A stretch of 35,336 nt of DNA from an uncultured Verrucomicrobiota bacterium (GCA_946543025.1 CAMNLN010000001.1:1-35336), one strand, 5' to 3'. Counted from the stretch's first letter, positions 8,747 through 18,080 are shown. Translations and numbers: made by a program. The notes: generated by a model not told the origin, from the sequence alone.

Positions 8747-9316
8747 TCAACCGATGATCGCGCGCGCGGCGGCCAAGGCGCGCCCGCGATGCGAAATAGC
8801 GTTCTTCTCGTCAGACGAGAGTTCGGCGAACGAACGGTCATAGCCGTCCGGCACGAAGAGCGGGTCGTAGCCGAATCCGCCCGCGCCGGACGGCGCTTCG
8901 GCAATGCGTCCGGGACAATGCCCTTCCACCACGTGTTCCGTGCCGTCAGGGGCCACAAGAACGATCGCGCAGGTAAAGCGCGCGCGGCGGTCAGCCACGC
9001 CGGAGAGGTTCTTCAGGAGCAGCGCGTTGTTGGCGGGCGTATCGCCGTCGCGTCCCGCGTAGCGGGCGGAGCGGACGCCCGGCTCGCCGCCGAGCGCGAT
9101 TACCTCCAGGCCGGAGTCGTCCGCCATCACCCATGACCCGGGATGGCGAGGCGCGATGGCACGCGCCTTGATGCGGGCGTTGCCAACGAAGGTCTCGGCC
9201 GTTTCCTCCGCGCCGGAGTCCTCGCCGCGGATGTCCCATCCGGGCAGAATCTGTCCGATCTCGCGAAGCTTGTGCGCGTTGTGCGTGGCGACGATTAGCG
9301 TGTTCATGTCGGTCAT
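8747..9316 (-). CDS. rdgB: XTP/dITP diphosphatase (RdgB/HAM1)
   Basis: This 189-residue enzyme hydrolyses non-canonical purine triphosphates (dITP, XTP) to monophosphates in the cytoplasm and so protects DNA and RNA. Diagnostic motifs are ATHNAHKLREI (residues 10-20), the metal-binding ADDSGLEV (65-72), the substrate-loop motif GGFGYDPLF and the C-terminal SHRGRA. I chose the ATG at 9316 because it forms ATGA with the stop of the upstream GH2 gene; a second Met three codons in is possible. A housekeeping enzyme between secreted hydrolases is unexpected, but coupling to the upstream gene is clear from the overlap. Confidence 0.95.
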   Translation of the reverse strand: MTDMNTLIVATHNAHKLREIGQILPGWDIRGEDSGAEETAETFVGNARIKARAIAPRHPGSWVMADDSGLEVIALGGEPGVRSARYAGRDGDTPANNALLLKNLSGVADRRARFTCAIVLVAPDGTEHVVEGHCPGRIAEAPSGAGGFGYDPLFVPDGYDRSFAELSSDEKNAISHRGRALAAARAIIG

Positions 9317-11706
9317 TCGTGACGCCAGAGGACGGTGTCCTTCATCCACTCCTTCACCTCGGACCACTTGAACGGCGGCTCGCCGTAAAGGAAGTGGTTG
9401 CGATGCGTCTCGCCGTCGGCGGAATACTCGATCTCGATCAGGCCCTGGCCGGAGAACGAAATTGTGCCGAGCTGCGTCTTGGAGTTGGCCGCCACCTCGT
9501 AGTCGCGGTCAAGAAGCACCTTGCCGGAAACCTTGTCGCGGTACGTGGCGTGGCCCTTCACCGGATAGCGGCGGTCGTTCACGGCCCAGGCCACATGGTC
9601 GTCGCCCAACATCGCCAGCTGGTCGTGCTGCACGGCCTTGAGCGCGTAGTAGGCCGGCTTCTTGCCGCCGTACCAGTCCACCACGGCGTCGGAAATCTGC
9701 GGCCAGCCGTCGCGCACGTTCCACCAGATGAGGCCGTTGAAACGCGTGAACTTGCGCGAGCGGAACATCTCGCAGAACGTCTTCATCGCCTCGGCCTGGA
9801 CGGTCTGAGACTGCTCGACGAACGTCTCAAGGTCGCGCGCGACGCTCCCGAACATGATCTTTGTCTGGTTCGTCATGAGATTGTTGCGCGTGGCGTGGCG
9901 CATCGCGCCGGGCGTCACGGAAGCGTTGGCCGCCTTGATCTGCCACTCGTCGTTCCAGTGGAAATCGCGGTACGGGTCCTCGCCCGTGATCTCCTTCCAC
10001 GGGTAGAGCGCATCGCGCGTCATCATCTTCTTCAACGACTCGACGTTCGGGCAGCCATGGTAGCCCATCTCGCTCGCGAACCAGCAGGGGCTGTTCGTAT
10101 AGTACGGCACCTTGTAGTAGGCGCGCGCCCCCCAGAGGTGATCCTCGCTCGGACGCGCCTTGCCAGCCACGACGTCGGGCGAATAGTACGGCGACGAAGG
10201 CAGATACGGGCGCGTAAGGTCGTATTCGAAAAGCACGTCGGGAATCGTCCGGCGCGAGTTGCGGTCCATGTTCGGGTCGCGGGCGAGCTTATGGCCCACG
10301 AACCAGCGGAACGCGCCGTCGTTCTCGTTGTTTCCGCTCCAGAGCGCGATGGACGGGTGATTGCGGTGGCGCAGGACGATCGACAGAACCTCCTCGCGCG
10401 TCGCTCGGGCGTAGTCGTCGTCCTGCGGAAACACGCCGCAGCCGGTCATGAAGTCCTGCCACACCATCACGCCGTTCGCGTCGCACCAGTCGAAGAATTC
10501 GTCCGGCTCGTACACGCCGCCGCCCCACACGCGGACCATATTGCAGTTGAGGTCGGCCCACATCTCGAGCGTGGGAATCAGGTGCTGCATGTCGCGCCCG
10601 TGGAAGCTGTCGAGCGGCACCCAGTTGGAGCCGCGCACGTAGATCGGTTCGCCATTCACCTTGAAGAGGAACTGTCCGGGACGGTCCGGACCATACACGT
10701 CGTCGCGCACGAGCTCGATGGTGCGCACGCCGATCTTGCGCGCATCTCGCGCGAGCACCGTGCCGTCCGCCCCCACGATCTCCGCCACCGCGTCATAGAG
10801 CGCCGCCTCGCCGCTGCCGCGCGGCCACCAGAGATCGGCGTTGGAGAGCGTGAAGTCCACCATCGGATGGTACGTGAACACGGGGATATCGGCCTTCGCG
10901 CATTCCTTGCCGCCGCGCGAGAGCGTACAGCGCAGGCGAGCTTTGTCGAGAACGGAGAACGGCGCCTCGAGGCGCGAGCGGAACTTGAAGTCGGCGCGGC
11001 GCTTCGCCACGTCGAGGTTCTTGATCATCCACACGCATTCGCGAAGCCGCACGGGATCCTCCAGTTCCAGCGACACGTCCCGCCACAGACCCTGCGCGAA
11101 CACGCGCGGAAAGATGTCCCAGCCGCCCATGTGCGCCGCCTTGCGGTAGCGCTCGCCGTCCGCGCCCGGCTCGCTCGGGCCTCCCATCTCGCCCACGGTG
11201 GCGTATTGCGCGTCGAGCAGCACGGGACGCAACAGCACCTGCACGACGTTCTCGCCCTCCTTCAGGCGGCGCGTCACGTCGAAGCGGCGCTCGATGAGCA
11301 TGTTCTCGGACTCGCCGATCTTCTCGCCGTTGAGGAACACGTCCGCGAGCGTGTCGATTCCGCCGAACACGAGCACGGCGTGCGCCCCGGACGCCACGTC
11401 CACGGCCGGCGCGTCGAACGCCTTCGTGTAGAGCCACTGGTAACCCTCGTAGGGACGGAGCTTCAGCACGTTGAGGCCGATCTCCATCGGCGGCAGGATG
11501 CCCGCGTTCACGAGGTCGAGCTCGCAGTTGCCCGGCACCGTCGCCTTCACCGTCTTGAACGGCACCTTCAGCGGCAGCGCGCGTACCGCGCCGGCATCCG
11601 GCTGGGGAAAATAGTCCAGCGTCCATTCGCCGTTCAGCGAAACCGAGGACGCGGCCATCGCGCCCAAGGCGAACGCGCAGGCGACGCCCGTCAGCAGTTC
11701 CTTCAT
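9313..11706 (-). CDS. Secreted GH2 glycosidase, beta-mannosidase-like
   Basis: The protein has 797 residues with a Sec signal peptide at about 1-19. The order is that of GH2 beta-mannosidases: a jelly-roll N-terminal domain (SLNGEWTLDYF, then VFLNGEKIGESENM), an Ig-like domain to about 340, and a TIM barrel starting near YVRGSNWVPLDSFHGR. The acid/base is probably Glu461 in WSGNNEN and the nucleophile Glu546 in ASEMGYHG. RVWGGGVYEPDEFFDWCD is also family-typical. It would remove beta-linked mannose, or a related sugar, from glycan ends in the periplasm or outside. The start at 11706 follows the glycerophosphodiesterase stop by 14 nt; a longer in-frame version would hide the signal peptide. 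It overlaps rdgB by 4 nt. At about 800 residues it is slightly shorter than typical beta-mannosidases of 820-870. Confidence 0.9.
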   Translation of the reverse strand: MKELLTGVACAFALGAMAASSVSLNGEWTLDYFPQPDAGAVRALPLKVPFKTVKATVPGNCELDLVNAGILPPMEIGLNVLKLRPYEGYQWLYTKAFDAPAVDVASGAHAVLVFGGIDTLADVFLNGEKIGESENMLIERRFDVTRRLKEGENVVQVLLRPVLLDAQYATVGEMGGPSEPGADGERYRKAAHMGGWDIFPRVFAQGLWRDVSLELEDPVRLRECVWMIKNLDVAKRRADFKFRSRLEAPFSVLDKARLRCTLSRGGKECAKADIPVFTYHPMVDFTLSNADLWWPRGSGEAALYDAVAEIVGADGTVLARDARKIGVRTIELVRDDVYGPDRPGQFLFKVNGEPIYVRGSNWVPLDSFHGRDMQHLIPTLEMWADLNCNMVRVWGGGVYEPDEFFDWCDANGVMVWQDFMTGCGVFPQDDDYARATREEVLSIVLRHRNHPSIALWSGNNENDGAFRWFVGHKLARDPNMDRNSRRTIPDVLFEYDLTRPYLPSSPYYSPDVVAGKARPSEDHLWGARAYYKVPYYTNSPCWFASEMGYHGCPNVESLKKMMTRDALYPWKEITGEDPYRDFHWNDEWQIKAANASVTPGAMRHATRNNLMTNQTKIMFGSVARDLETFVEQSQTVQAEAMKTFCEMFRSRKFTRFNGLIWWNVRDGWPQISDAVVDWYGGKKPAYYALKAVQHDQLAMLGDDHVAWAVNDRRYPVKGHATYRDKVSGKVLLDRDYEVAANSKTQLGTISFSGQGLIEIEYSADGETHRNHFLYGEPPFKWSEVKEWMKDTVLWRHE

Positions 11707-11720
11707 TGGAAAAATCCTTG

Positions 11721-12533
11721 TCACTTGGCGCCGTCGGCCTTGATCGCCTTGAGCAGGGCCATCGGATAGTCGGAGGTCGTGCAGTCGCACCCTGCCGCCT
11801 TCGCGGTCTTCCATGTCTCGAGGTCCTGCACCATCCAGCCCGTCACCTTCATGCCGTTGTCGTGCGCGTAGTCGACGATCTCCTTGTCCGTCACGCGCCC
11901 CTTCTTGTCCTTCATGAGCGGCGCCACGCGGCAGCAGCCGAGCGACTTGGCCGTGTCCACGAAGTCCTTCGTCAGCGCCTCGCCGCGGATGTAGCCGGTC
12001 GGCGCGTCGGGGAACAGTCGCTTCATCGTCTTCAGGGCCGGCGGGTGGAAGGAGGTGAAGGTATACGTGCCGGGCTTGAGCGTGGCCACCGCCATGTCAT
12101 GCAGCTGGCGGCAGTAGGTCTCCAGGTTCTCGCCCTCGTAGAACTTGCCGGACGCCTTCATCTCAAGCTCGATGTCCACGTCGGCGCGGCCCTTGAACAC
12201 GTCCATCACCTGCTGGGCGCTCGGCGCCTTCTCGCGGGAACGCTTCATCACGAGGCTCGTCACCTCGTCGAAGGACATCTCCTCCACCACGCCCTTCCCC
12301 TCCGTCGTACGCTCCACCTTCGCATCGTGCATGACGACCAGCTTGAGGTCTTTCGTCATGCGGAAGTCGGTCTCGAATCCCGTCAGACCCGCGTCGAGGC
12401 ACTTCTGGAAGCCGCCCGCCGCGTTGTCGTCGTACTCGTGGCGTCCGCCACGATGCGAAAGCACGCGCGGCAGCTCCGCCGCCACGACACACATCGACGA
12501 GACCAGCACCACCGCCATCATTAGTCTTTTCAT
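11721..12533 (-). CDS. Secreted glycerophosphodiester phosphodiesterase
   Basis: This 270-residue protein is a single GDPD domain with a Sec signal peptide (about 1-19). It would split glycerophosphodiesters, from deacylated phospholipids, into glycerol-3-phosphate and an alcohol. The catalytic set is present: His27-Arg28 in LSHRGG, Glu54 and Asp56 in FETDF, and His69 in VMHD. The usual P-E-N-T segment after HRG is replaced by YDDNAAGG, so the substrate loop differs from textbook members. The start has an AAGGAG site. It heads the unit GDPD, GH2, rdgB, FAD oxidoreductase. A second GDPD with LamG modules lies 1.5 kb upstream, so this locus carries two. Confidence 0.9.
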   Translation of the reverse strand: MKRLMMAVVLVSSMCVVAAELPRVLSHRGGRHEYDDNAAGGFQKCLDAGLTGFETDFRMTKDLKLVVMHDAKVERTTEGKGVVEEMSFDEVTSLVMKRSREKAPSAQQVMDVFKGRADVDIELEMKASGKFYEGENLETYCRQLHDMAVATLKPGTYTFTSFHPPALKTMKRLFPDAPTGYIRGEALTKDFVDTAKSLGCCRVAPLMKDKKGRVTDKEIVDYAHDNGMKVTGWMVQDLETWKTAKAAGCDCTTSDYPMALLKAIKADGAK

Positions 12534-12570
12534 CTTTGAACTCCTTTGCTTCTTGGAAAGTTTTGCGGTA

Positions 12571-12579
12571 ATTATACCA
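12571..12579 (-). promoter_or_regulatory. Extended -10 promoter of the GDPD-GH2-rdgB-FAD unit
   Basis: TGG-TATAAT on the minus strand, a perfect -10 with the TGn extension, ends 37 nt before the GDPD ATG. No good -35 is seen, as is common with extended -10 promoters. It overlaps the stop codon of the M20 peptidase gene, so initiation happens inside that gene's 3' end. Confidence 0.6.
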
Positions 12580-13918
12580 TAAATGCGGCGAGTATCTTCT
12601 CCGCCCACGTCATCGAGAGGCGGAACTGGTCGAGACCGTACGACTCGTTCGGCGAGTGGATGCGGTCCTGCGGCTGGCCCCAGCCCACAAGGAGCGGCGC
12701 CGCGCCGCTGCACTGCCGCAGCACGGACACGACGGGGATCGACGCGCCGTCCCACTGGAACACCGGCCCGCGCGGGTCCATCTCCTCCAGAACCGCCGCC
12801 GCCAGGCGGAACACCGGCGAAGCGAGCGGCAAGCGAAACCCGGCCGCCTCGCCCGTCACGTCCTCGATGAAGAGGCGCATTCCGCGCGGCACGTGCCGCC
12901 GAAGATGCCGCTCCACGCACACCATCGCCTCGTCCGGCCGCTGCCCCGGAACGAGGCGCATCGAAAGCTTCGCGAGCGCGGAGGCCGGAATCACCGTCTT
13001 CGAGCCGGGGCCGCCGTAGCCCGTGTGGATGCCGTTCACCTCAATGGTCGGACGGAACGAGTTGCGCTCCGTGGGCGTGAGGCCCTCCTCGCCGCCCACG
13101 GGCGGACAGCCCATCTCGGCCTCGTAGCGCGCGTCGCTCATCGCCGCCGCCTCCGCCGCCGCGCGCTCGTCGTCCGTCGGCGGCTCCACCCGGTCGCAGA
13201 AGCCGCGCACGGCGATCGAGCCGTCCGGCGCGTGCAGGCTCGCGATCAGCTCCGCCATGCCCTGCGCGGGGTTCGGCGCGATGCCGCCGAACTCGCCGGA
13301 ATGGAGATCGTGGCTGGCCGCCTCCAGGCGCACGGTGAAATGGCTTACGCCGCGCAGGCCGGCGACGATGGCCGGACGCAAGTCCGCCGCCGCGCTCGTG
13401 TCGCACACGAGCAGCATGTCCGCGCGCAGACGATCCTTGATCGTCGGGGCGAGCGCCGCAAGGGCCGTGCTGCCGCTCTCCTCCTGCCCTTCCAGCACGA
13501 CCTTCACGGTGGGCAATGCCGCGCCAGACTCGATCAGCTTCCTCAGCCCGCAGAGGAATGCGAACCACTGCCCCTTGTCGTCCTGCGCCCCGCGCGCGTA
13601 GACGCGGCCGTCGTCCTTCAGCGTCGGCTCGAAGGGTGGCGTCTCCCACGCGTCGAGCGGATCGGGCGGCTGCACATCGTAATGGCCGTAGAAGAGGATG
13701 GTCGGAGCGTGCTCGGCGCCCTTCCGTTCCGCGAAAAGGATCGGTGGTGTGCCGAGCATTCCCGGCGCCTGGTGCAGCTCGCCCACGAAACCGAGCGCCG
13801 CCAGCCACTTTTTGATCCACATCGCGCAGTCCACGCAGTCGCGCAGACGCTTCGGCTCCGCCCCGACGGTCGGGAAGCGCAGCAGTTCGAAATATTCCTT
13901 GAGAATCGCGTCGTCCAT
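12572..13918 (-). CDS. M20-family metallopeptidase (dipeptidase type)
   Basis: The protein has 448 residues with no signal peptide, so it is cytoplasmic. The metal ligands are His79 and Asp81 in FYGHYDVQP, Asp113 in ARGAQDDKG and Glu146-Glu147 in EGQEESG, the ArgE/DapE/CNDP order of motifs. The spacing and the family-typical phrase GHYDVQPPDPLDAW favour a di- or tripeptidase of the CNDP-like branch over DapE. The ATG at 13918 is chosen because the homologous fold starts there and a promoter ends 7 nt before it. There is no ribosome site, so the transcript is probably leaderless. Its stop codon overlaps the promoter of the next gene. Confidence 0.9.
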   Translation of the reverse strand: MDDAILKEYFELLRFPTVGAEPKRLRDCVDCAMWIKKWLAALGFVGELHQAPGMLGTPPILFAERKGAEHAPTILFYGHYDVQPPDPLDAWETPPFEPTLKDDGRVYARGAQDDKGQWFAFLCGLRKLIESGAALPTVKVVLEGQEESGSTALAALAPTIKDRLRADMLLVCDTSAAADLRPAIVAGLRGVSHFTVRLEAASHDLHSGEFGGIAPNPAQGMAELIASLHAPDGSIAVRGFCDRVEPPTDDERAAAEAAAMSDARYEAEMGCPPVGGEEGLTPTERNSFRPTIEVNGIHTGYGGPGSKTVIPASALAKLSMRLVPGQRPDEAMVCVERHLRRHVPRGMRLFIEDVTGEAAGFRLPLASPVFRLAAAVLEEMDPRGPVFQWDGASIPVVSVLRQCSGAAPLLVGWGQPQDRIHSPNESYGLDQFRLSMTWAEKILAAFMV

Positions 13919-13925
13919 GCGGAAT

Positions 13926-13954
13926 AGATTAGCCCAACCCGCCGCCCGCGTCAA
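13926..13954 (-). promoter_or_regulatory. Promoter of the M20 peptidase, leaderless arrangement
   Basis: TTGACG, 17-nt spacer, TAATCT on the minus strand is a good sigma70 match. The last -10 base (13926) is 7 nt before the ATG at 13918, so the predicted transcription start falls at or next to the start codon. No Shine-Dalgarno sequence exists between them. Confidence 0.65.
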
Positions 13955-14007
13955 CAGCAAATGCGATCCGTCTTGCCGGAATGCGGCGAATCCCGCACGA
14001 AGGACAC

Positions 14008-14024
14008 CCTTTCCCGACGAAAGG
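14008..14024 (-). terminator. Weak hairpin after the GDPD-LamG gene
   Basis: CCTTTC (14008-14013) pairs with GAAAGG (14019-14024) around a 5-nt loop, 33 nt downstream of the stop of the GDPD-LamG gene. No T run follows, so it is at best a weak or factor-assisted terminator. Confidence 0.25.
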
Positions 14025-14057
14025 CGGAACATGGACGGCGTGAGGATGCGGGCGGCG

Positions 14058-17000
14058 CTAGTGGAAACTGATGACGAGGCCCATCCGCCTCTTCCACTGC
14101 CACGTCAGGCGGATCGGTGCGGCACCCTTCGTCACCGTACAGGACTCGCCCCACTCCGTGGCGGTCTTGACCCATCCGCCGCCGATCAACGCCTCAATCG
14201 TGTACTTTGGCAGAAAGTTGTTGCCGTCCACGGTCACCGGTGCCGCCGAGAACGTCCAAGCACCCGTCAGTTCGTATTCGCCATCCGCAACAGAACTCGT
14301 CGCCGCCACGCCTTCGGCCGGCGGTTCGTTGACCACGACGACATCGACGTAGTTCGTGAACGCGTCTCGGTAGCGGATATCGTCAACCTTGCGGTTCTGC
14401 GCGATCTCCGCGTCCGTGAGCGCGCGGTTGTAGATGCGCAACGAGTAGTAGTCGCCCGTCATGCAACGCTTCGTGCGGTCGACGCCCGTGTAGGTGTTGG
14501 GCGCGCCGATGGCCATCTTTTTGGATGGGAAATCAAGAAAGTTCACGCGGGCATAGCTGATGCCGTCCGCACGCTCAACGCCCTGAAACAAGCAATGGTT
14601 GGTAGGCGTTACGATGTTGGTCAAGTACCTTCCGTCCCAGTTCGAAAGCTTCAACCGCGGTGTCCCTAGCCAGTTGTCGCACTTGATCTCGAGCGTTTTG
14701 CCGGTATTACGCGTAAAAATGCAGTAATCGCCCGAGCCGAAGCCGAAGTAAAGCGGGAAGTCCGTAGTCTGCGCCGCGAACGGGACGTCCAGCGCGGCCT
14801 GGATGGAGCATTCCATGCCGAGGGAGATGTTTTCCTGCATCTGGAAGAAGCTTTCCTCCGCCGCCGTGAAGTGGTGTCCCTTCTCGATCCACGCCGCGAA
14901 GCTGGTGTTCGATGCGGCGATCATGTCGTTCGCGCGATAGGAGAGGTCGTGCCAGAAAATGGATTTCTTCGAATGGGCGTTGCGGGCGCCGCAGTTGCGG
15001 GTGCCGTCGTAGTGCGCCACAAGCCCCTGCTGCACGTAGTCGGAAACATCGTAGTCCGTCGCCGCGCGCAGGCCCGCCGTCAGTGTCCAGAGCCAGGTGA
15101 TGCGGCGGTTGGGCTGGCCTGTTGTGCCTGTGATCGCGGCCGAACGCTGTTCGGCCATCAGGACTGGATTTTCCCACATCCGCTTCGCGGCGTTCCAGGT
15201 TTCCAGGCGGTAGCCCGCACAAGCGTAGGCGCAGGTGCCCACGGTGGCGGTGGCAGGGGCCGTGAAGGTCTTCGTGCCCGTACCGCGCACGAGCCAGCCG
15301 CCCTCGTCCTCCAGCGCAATGCCGGGCACCTCGGAGCGCACTTCCACGAGGTCCGTCTCGGTCGAGAGCCCCGCCGTGCCGTAGAAACGCGCGTAGTCGA
15401 TCTCCTTGTTGCGGCGTAGTTCAGCCACCGTCAGCACGCGGTCATAGACGCGGACGGCGTGGATCCGGCCCTTGAACATGCGTTTCGTCCTCTCCGCCGC
15501 GGTCGACCAGGCGGTGCCGATGCAGTAGCGGTACGAGACGGGAGGGGCCTGGAAGGTGCCGTTCCACCACGACTGCGACGCGTCTGCCGTGAAGCTCACC
15601 CGGTTGTAGTCGATGAGAACGTTGGCGATGCGCCCATTCCAGGGCTGGAGCACGCGGGTCGCGTCATTGATCGGATTCGACCTGAAGATCAGCCTGTCCC
15701 CGCGCCGGTCGTTGCCGCTGCCGGAGTACGGCGTGTACGTGTAGAAGCCGAACACGTCGCCGTTGCAGCTCGCGCCAAACGGAGACGGCCAGTTGTTCGT
15801 CTGGTGCGTGGCGTCGTAGTCGGCGACGATCTGCACCGTCACCTGGTTCGTGAGGGCGACTGCCGCGCCCGTGACGAAGCAGTCGCCGGCGGCGAAGTCG
15901 TAGCCGTCGGACGCCCAGGCACCGAGACGGTCGGCGACGACCGTCTCGCGCGTCGCGTCCGGTCCAGGACAAAGGTTTTTCCATGTCGTCGCTGCGCCGT
16001 CGTGCGGCAGTCCTAGCCCCGCGTTGCGGATGCCGTCGAAGTTCAGGACAAGCCCCGCCTGCACATAGTCGTCCGCGTCGTATTTCTTCACGCCGTTCTT
16101 CAGACGCCAGTTCCACGTGAGGCGCACCCTCGAACGCGCCGTGCAGTTGGTGTAGGCGAACGAAGTGCCCTCGTATTCCCCGACGAGGTCCCATTTGCCC
16201 TTCTCGTCCGTCCATGTCTCCAGCTTGTAGCCCGTCGGCTCCCATTCGTTGCCGTCCGCCGCCGTGCTCGCTGACGCGGAGAAGACATGGTGCCCGTTCA
16301 CGACGTACTTGCCGTTCGCCTCCACCCCCTCGGCGCCGGCGACATTCGACCCGACGACGACGTTGGCGTTCCCGTCCGAGCCGTGGTAGCGCACATCGTC
16401 CACCATTCGGTTCCACGCCAGCTCGTCCTCGGAGAGCACGCGGGCATACATGCGCACCGAGTAGAACGTGCCCTTCACGCCGTTGTTGTTCGAGCCCTGG
16501 ACGGAGCCGCCCCAGGTGAACCGCTTGCCTGGAACCGCCGTGTTTGCGGTTCGGGTCTTCGCATTTGCGTAGGTCGTTCCCTGGAAAAGCCACGAGTAGC
16601 CGTCGCCCAGAACGGACGTTGCGTACATGCCTGCCCAAGACCCCTGCTGGGGACGGCTTTTCGTCCCCACGAAATCATCGTTCTTGAATTGCAGGGTTGT
16701 CGACTTGGTGTCGCTGTTGTTGTTGTTGGGGAGAAAGACCGAGTACTTGTCGTCTGGCGAGACGAACATCGTCGGGAACCACGACGGACTGTTGCCCGTA
16801 CTCTGCTCTGATGTTTTCACGTCCATCGCAAGCTGGACCGTGGAGAACGGACCAAGCGTGACGGCCGCGTCAAGATATGCATACTCACCCTTGGCGGCAC
16901 CGGTGAAATAGAAGCCCTTCCCGTCTTTCCACGAACCGCCGCTCGAATGGATCGTCGCGTCCGGACCGTCCACGACGAGGTTCTTCCACGTGGTCGCCGT

Positions 17001-17999
17001 CGGATCGTGCGGCAGCGCCGCGCCCGCGTTGCGGATGCCGTCGAAGTGCGCCACAAGGCCGTTCGTCACGTACGCTCCAACGTCGAGGCACGTCGCGCCG
17101 GCCGGCAGGGAGTCGTCGTAGATCTCGGCCCACGCGAGAATCTCCGTGGCGAGGGCCGCCTTCATCGCGCCGCCCCGATCGGTGGTGATCGCGTTCACGC
17201 CCATCTGCGCGTACCTGAGCGCGTCCGCGTCGCTGTTCGGCGTCCAGACGGCGAACGCGTAGCCCGCCGCCTTCACGGCGGCGACGTCCTCTGCCGTGTA
17301 GGTCGCCGAGTGGAGGATATCCACGCCCGTCGCGTCGCACGCCTCGATGCTCGAAACAAGGCTCGCGCCCGTGTACGTGCCGCCGCTCAGGAGCAGCCAC
17401 GCCTCGTAATCGGGCAACGCCTGGCGGACGTCGCGGACGAGGTTCGCGTCGAACGCGATAAACACGACGCGCTCCTTCGTGGCGAGCGGCTGCGCCTGGA
17501 CGGCCGCCACGACGGCGTTCACGAGCCCGTTCGCGCCGTTTCCCTTCAGCTCCACCACACACTTCGTCGTCTCGTTCGACGCGAGGAGCGCAAGATAGTC
17601 CTCGAACTTCGGCAGCGTCTCGCCTGCCCACTCGGTCCCGATCCAGTTGCCAAACGCGCCCACGCGCACGTCCTTGAGCTCGTCCCACGAGGAAGCCGTC
17701 ACGGCGAGGTTCGTACCGGAGCCGGCGGTGCGCCCGGTCGTCGAATCGTGGATGATCACGGGCACGCCGTCGGTCGTGGCGTATACGTCGCACTCCACGC
17801 CGTCTACCCCTCGCTCGAACGCGAGACGAAACGCCGCCATCGTGTTCTCCGGACGATCTTGAGATTCGCCCCTGTGCGAGACGATCTGCGGCATTTCCAC
17901 GGCACCGGCCGCCAACGCAAGGCATGTCGCCATTCCGGCCGCCAGACGCGCGCAAGCATTGCGCCCGCCGCGTGTTTTGTCGGTTTCAAGCGTTCCCAT
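14058..17999 (-). CDS. Secreted glycerophosphodiesterase fused to three LamG-like modules
   Basis: The protein has 1313 residues. The ATG at 17999 has a GAGGAG site 6-8 nt upstream. A signal region lies at about 15-35. The GDPD domain (about 36-285) has His42-Arg43 in VSHRGES, ENT at 51-53, Glu69 and Asp71 in VECDV, and His84-Asp85, a textbook set. Three LamG/concanavalin-like modules follow at about 310-545, 645-875 and 988-1230. Each starts with a G-L-V-x-x-F/Y-D-G-x-R-N line and ends with a K/R-G-x-x-x-x-x-R-x-Y line of the LamG_3 type. Linkers of 80-110 residues carry a Y-x-L-E-T-W signature and end in L-T-W-x-W. The LamG modules probably bind glycan or surface polymer and hold the enzyme near its phospholipid substrate. 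It is a single-gene unit with its own promoter. The chain ends RRMGLVISFH without an obvious sorting signal. Confidence 0.88.
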   Translation of the reverse strand: MGTLETDKTRGGRNACARLAAGMATCLALAAGAVEMPQIVSHRGESQDRPENTMAAFRLAFERGVDGVECDVYATTDGVPVIIHDSTTGRTAGSGTNLAVTASSWDELKDVRVGAFGNWIGTEWAGETLPKFEDYLALLASNETTKCVVELKGNGANGLVNAVVAAVQAQPLATKERVVFIAFDANLVRDVRQALPDYEAWLLLSGGTYTGASLVSSIEACDATGVDILHSATYTAEDVAAVKAAGYAFAVWTPNSDADALRYAQMGVNAITTDRGGAMKAALATEILAWAEIYDDSLPAGATCLDVGAYVTNGLVAHFDGIRNAGAALPHDPTATTWKNLVVDGPDATIHSSGGSWKDGKGFYFTGAAKGEYAYLDAAVTLGPFSTVQLAMDVKTSEQSTGNSPSWFPTMFVSPDDKYSVFLPNNNNSDTKSTTLQFKNDDFVGTKSRPQQGSWAGMYATSVLGDGYSWLFQGTTYANAKTRTANTAVPGKRFTWGGSVQGSNNNGVKGTFYSVRMYARVLSEDELAWNRMVDDVRYHGSDGNANVVVGSNVAGAEGVEANGKYVVNGHHVFSASASTAADGNEWEPTGYKLETWTDEKGKWDLVGEYEGTSFAYTNCTARSRVRLTWNWRLKNGVKKYDADDYVQAGLVLNFDGIRNAGLGLPHDGAATTWKNLCPGPDATRETVVADRLGAWASDGYDFAAGDCFVTGAAVALTNQVTVQIVADYDATHQTNNWPSPFGASCNGDVFGFYTYTPYSGSGNDRRGDRLIFRSNPINDATRVLQPWNGRIANVLIDYNRVSFTADASQSWWNGTFQAPPVSYRYCIGTAWSTAAERTKRMFKGRIHAVRVYDRVLTVAELRRNKEIDYARFYGTAGLSTETDLVEVRSEVPGIALEDEGGWLVRGTGTKTFTAPATATVGTCAYACAGYRLETWNAAKRMWENPVLMAEQRSAAITGTTGQPNRRITWLWTLTAGLRAATDYDVSDYVQQGLVAHYDGTRNCGARNAHSKKSIFWHDLSYRANDMIAASNTSFAAWIEKGHHFTAAEESFFQMQENISLGMECSIQAALDVPFAAQTTDFPLYFGFGSGDYCIFTRNTGKTLEIKCDNWLGTPRLKLSNWDGRYLTNIVTPTNHCLFQGVERADGISYARVNFLDFPSKKMAIGAPNTYTGVDRTKRCMTGDYYSLRIYNRALTDAEIAQNRKVDDIRYRDAFTNYVDVVVVNEPPAEGVAATSSVADGEYELTGAWTFSAAPVTVDGNNFLPKYTIEALIGGGWVKTATEWGESCTVTKGAAPIRLTWQWKRRMGLVISFH

Positions 18000-18024
18000 C
18001 TTTATCTCCTCTGTTGCGACTTCA

Positions 18025-18053
18025 AATTTATCAAATCGCGTCGGTGGCGACAA
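18025..18053 (-). promoter_or_regulatory. Promoter of the GDPD-LamG gene
   Basis: TTGTCG, 17-nt spacer, TAAATT on the minus strand, with a TGA extension directly before the -10. The -10 ends 25 nt before the ATG, leaving room for the GAGGAG ribosome site. It is divergent from the thiS promoter about 30 bp away. Confidence 0.6.
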
Positions 18054-18080
18054 TCAGAATGTGACGACGCGCGAAATGGA

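Noticed and set aside
15688..15698. A fourth GGGGACAG motif in the GDPD-LamG gene (CCTGTCCCC)
   Set aside because: Only about 10 bases match and the flanks differ from the three murC copies. This is within chance in GC-rich DNA.
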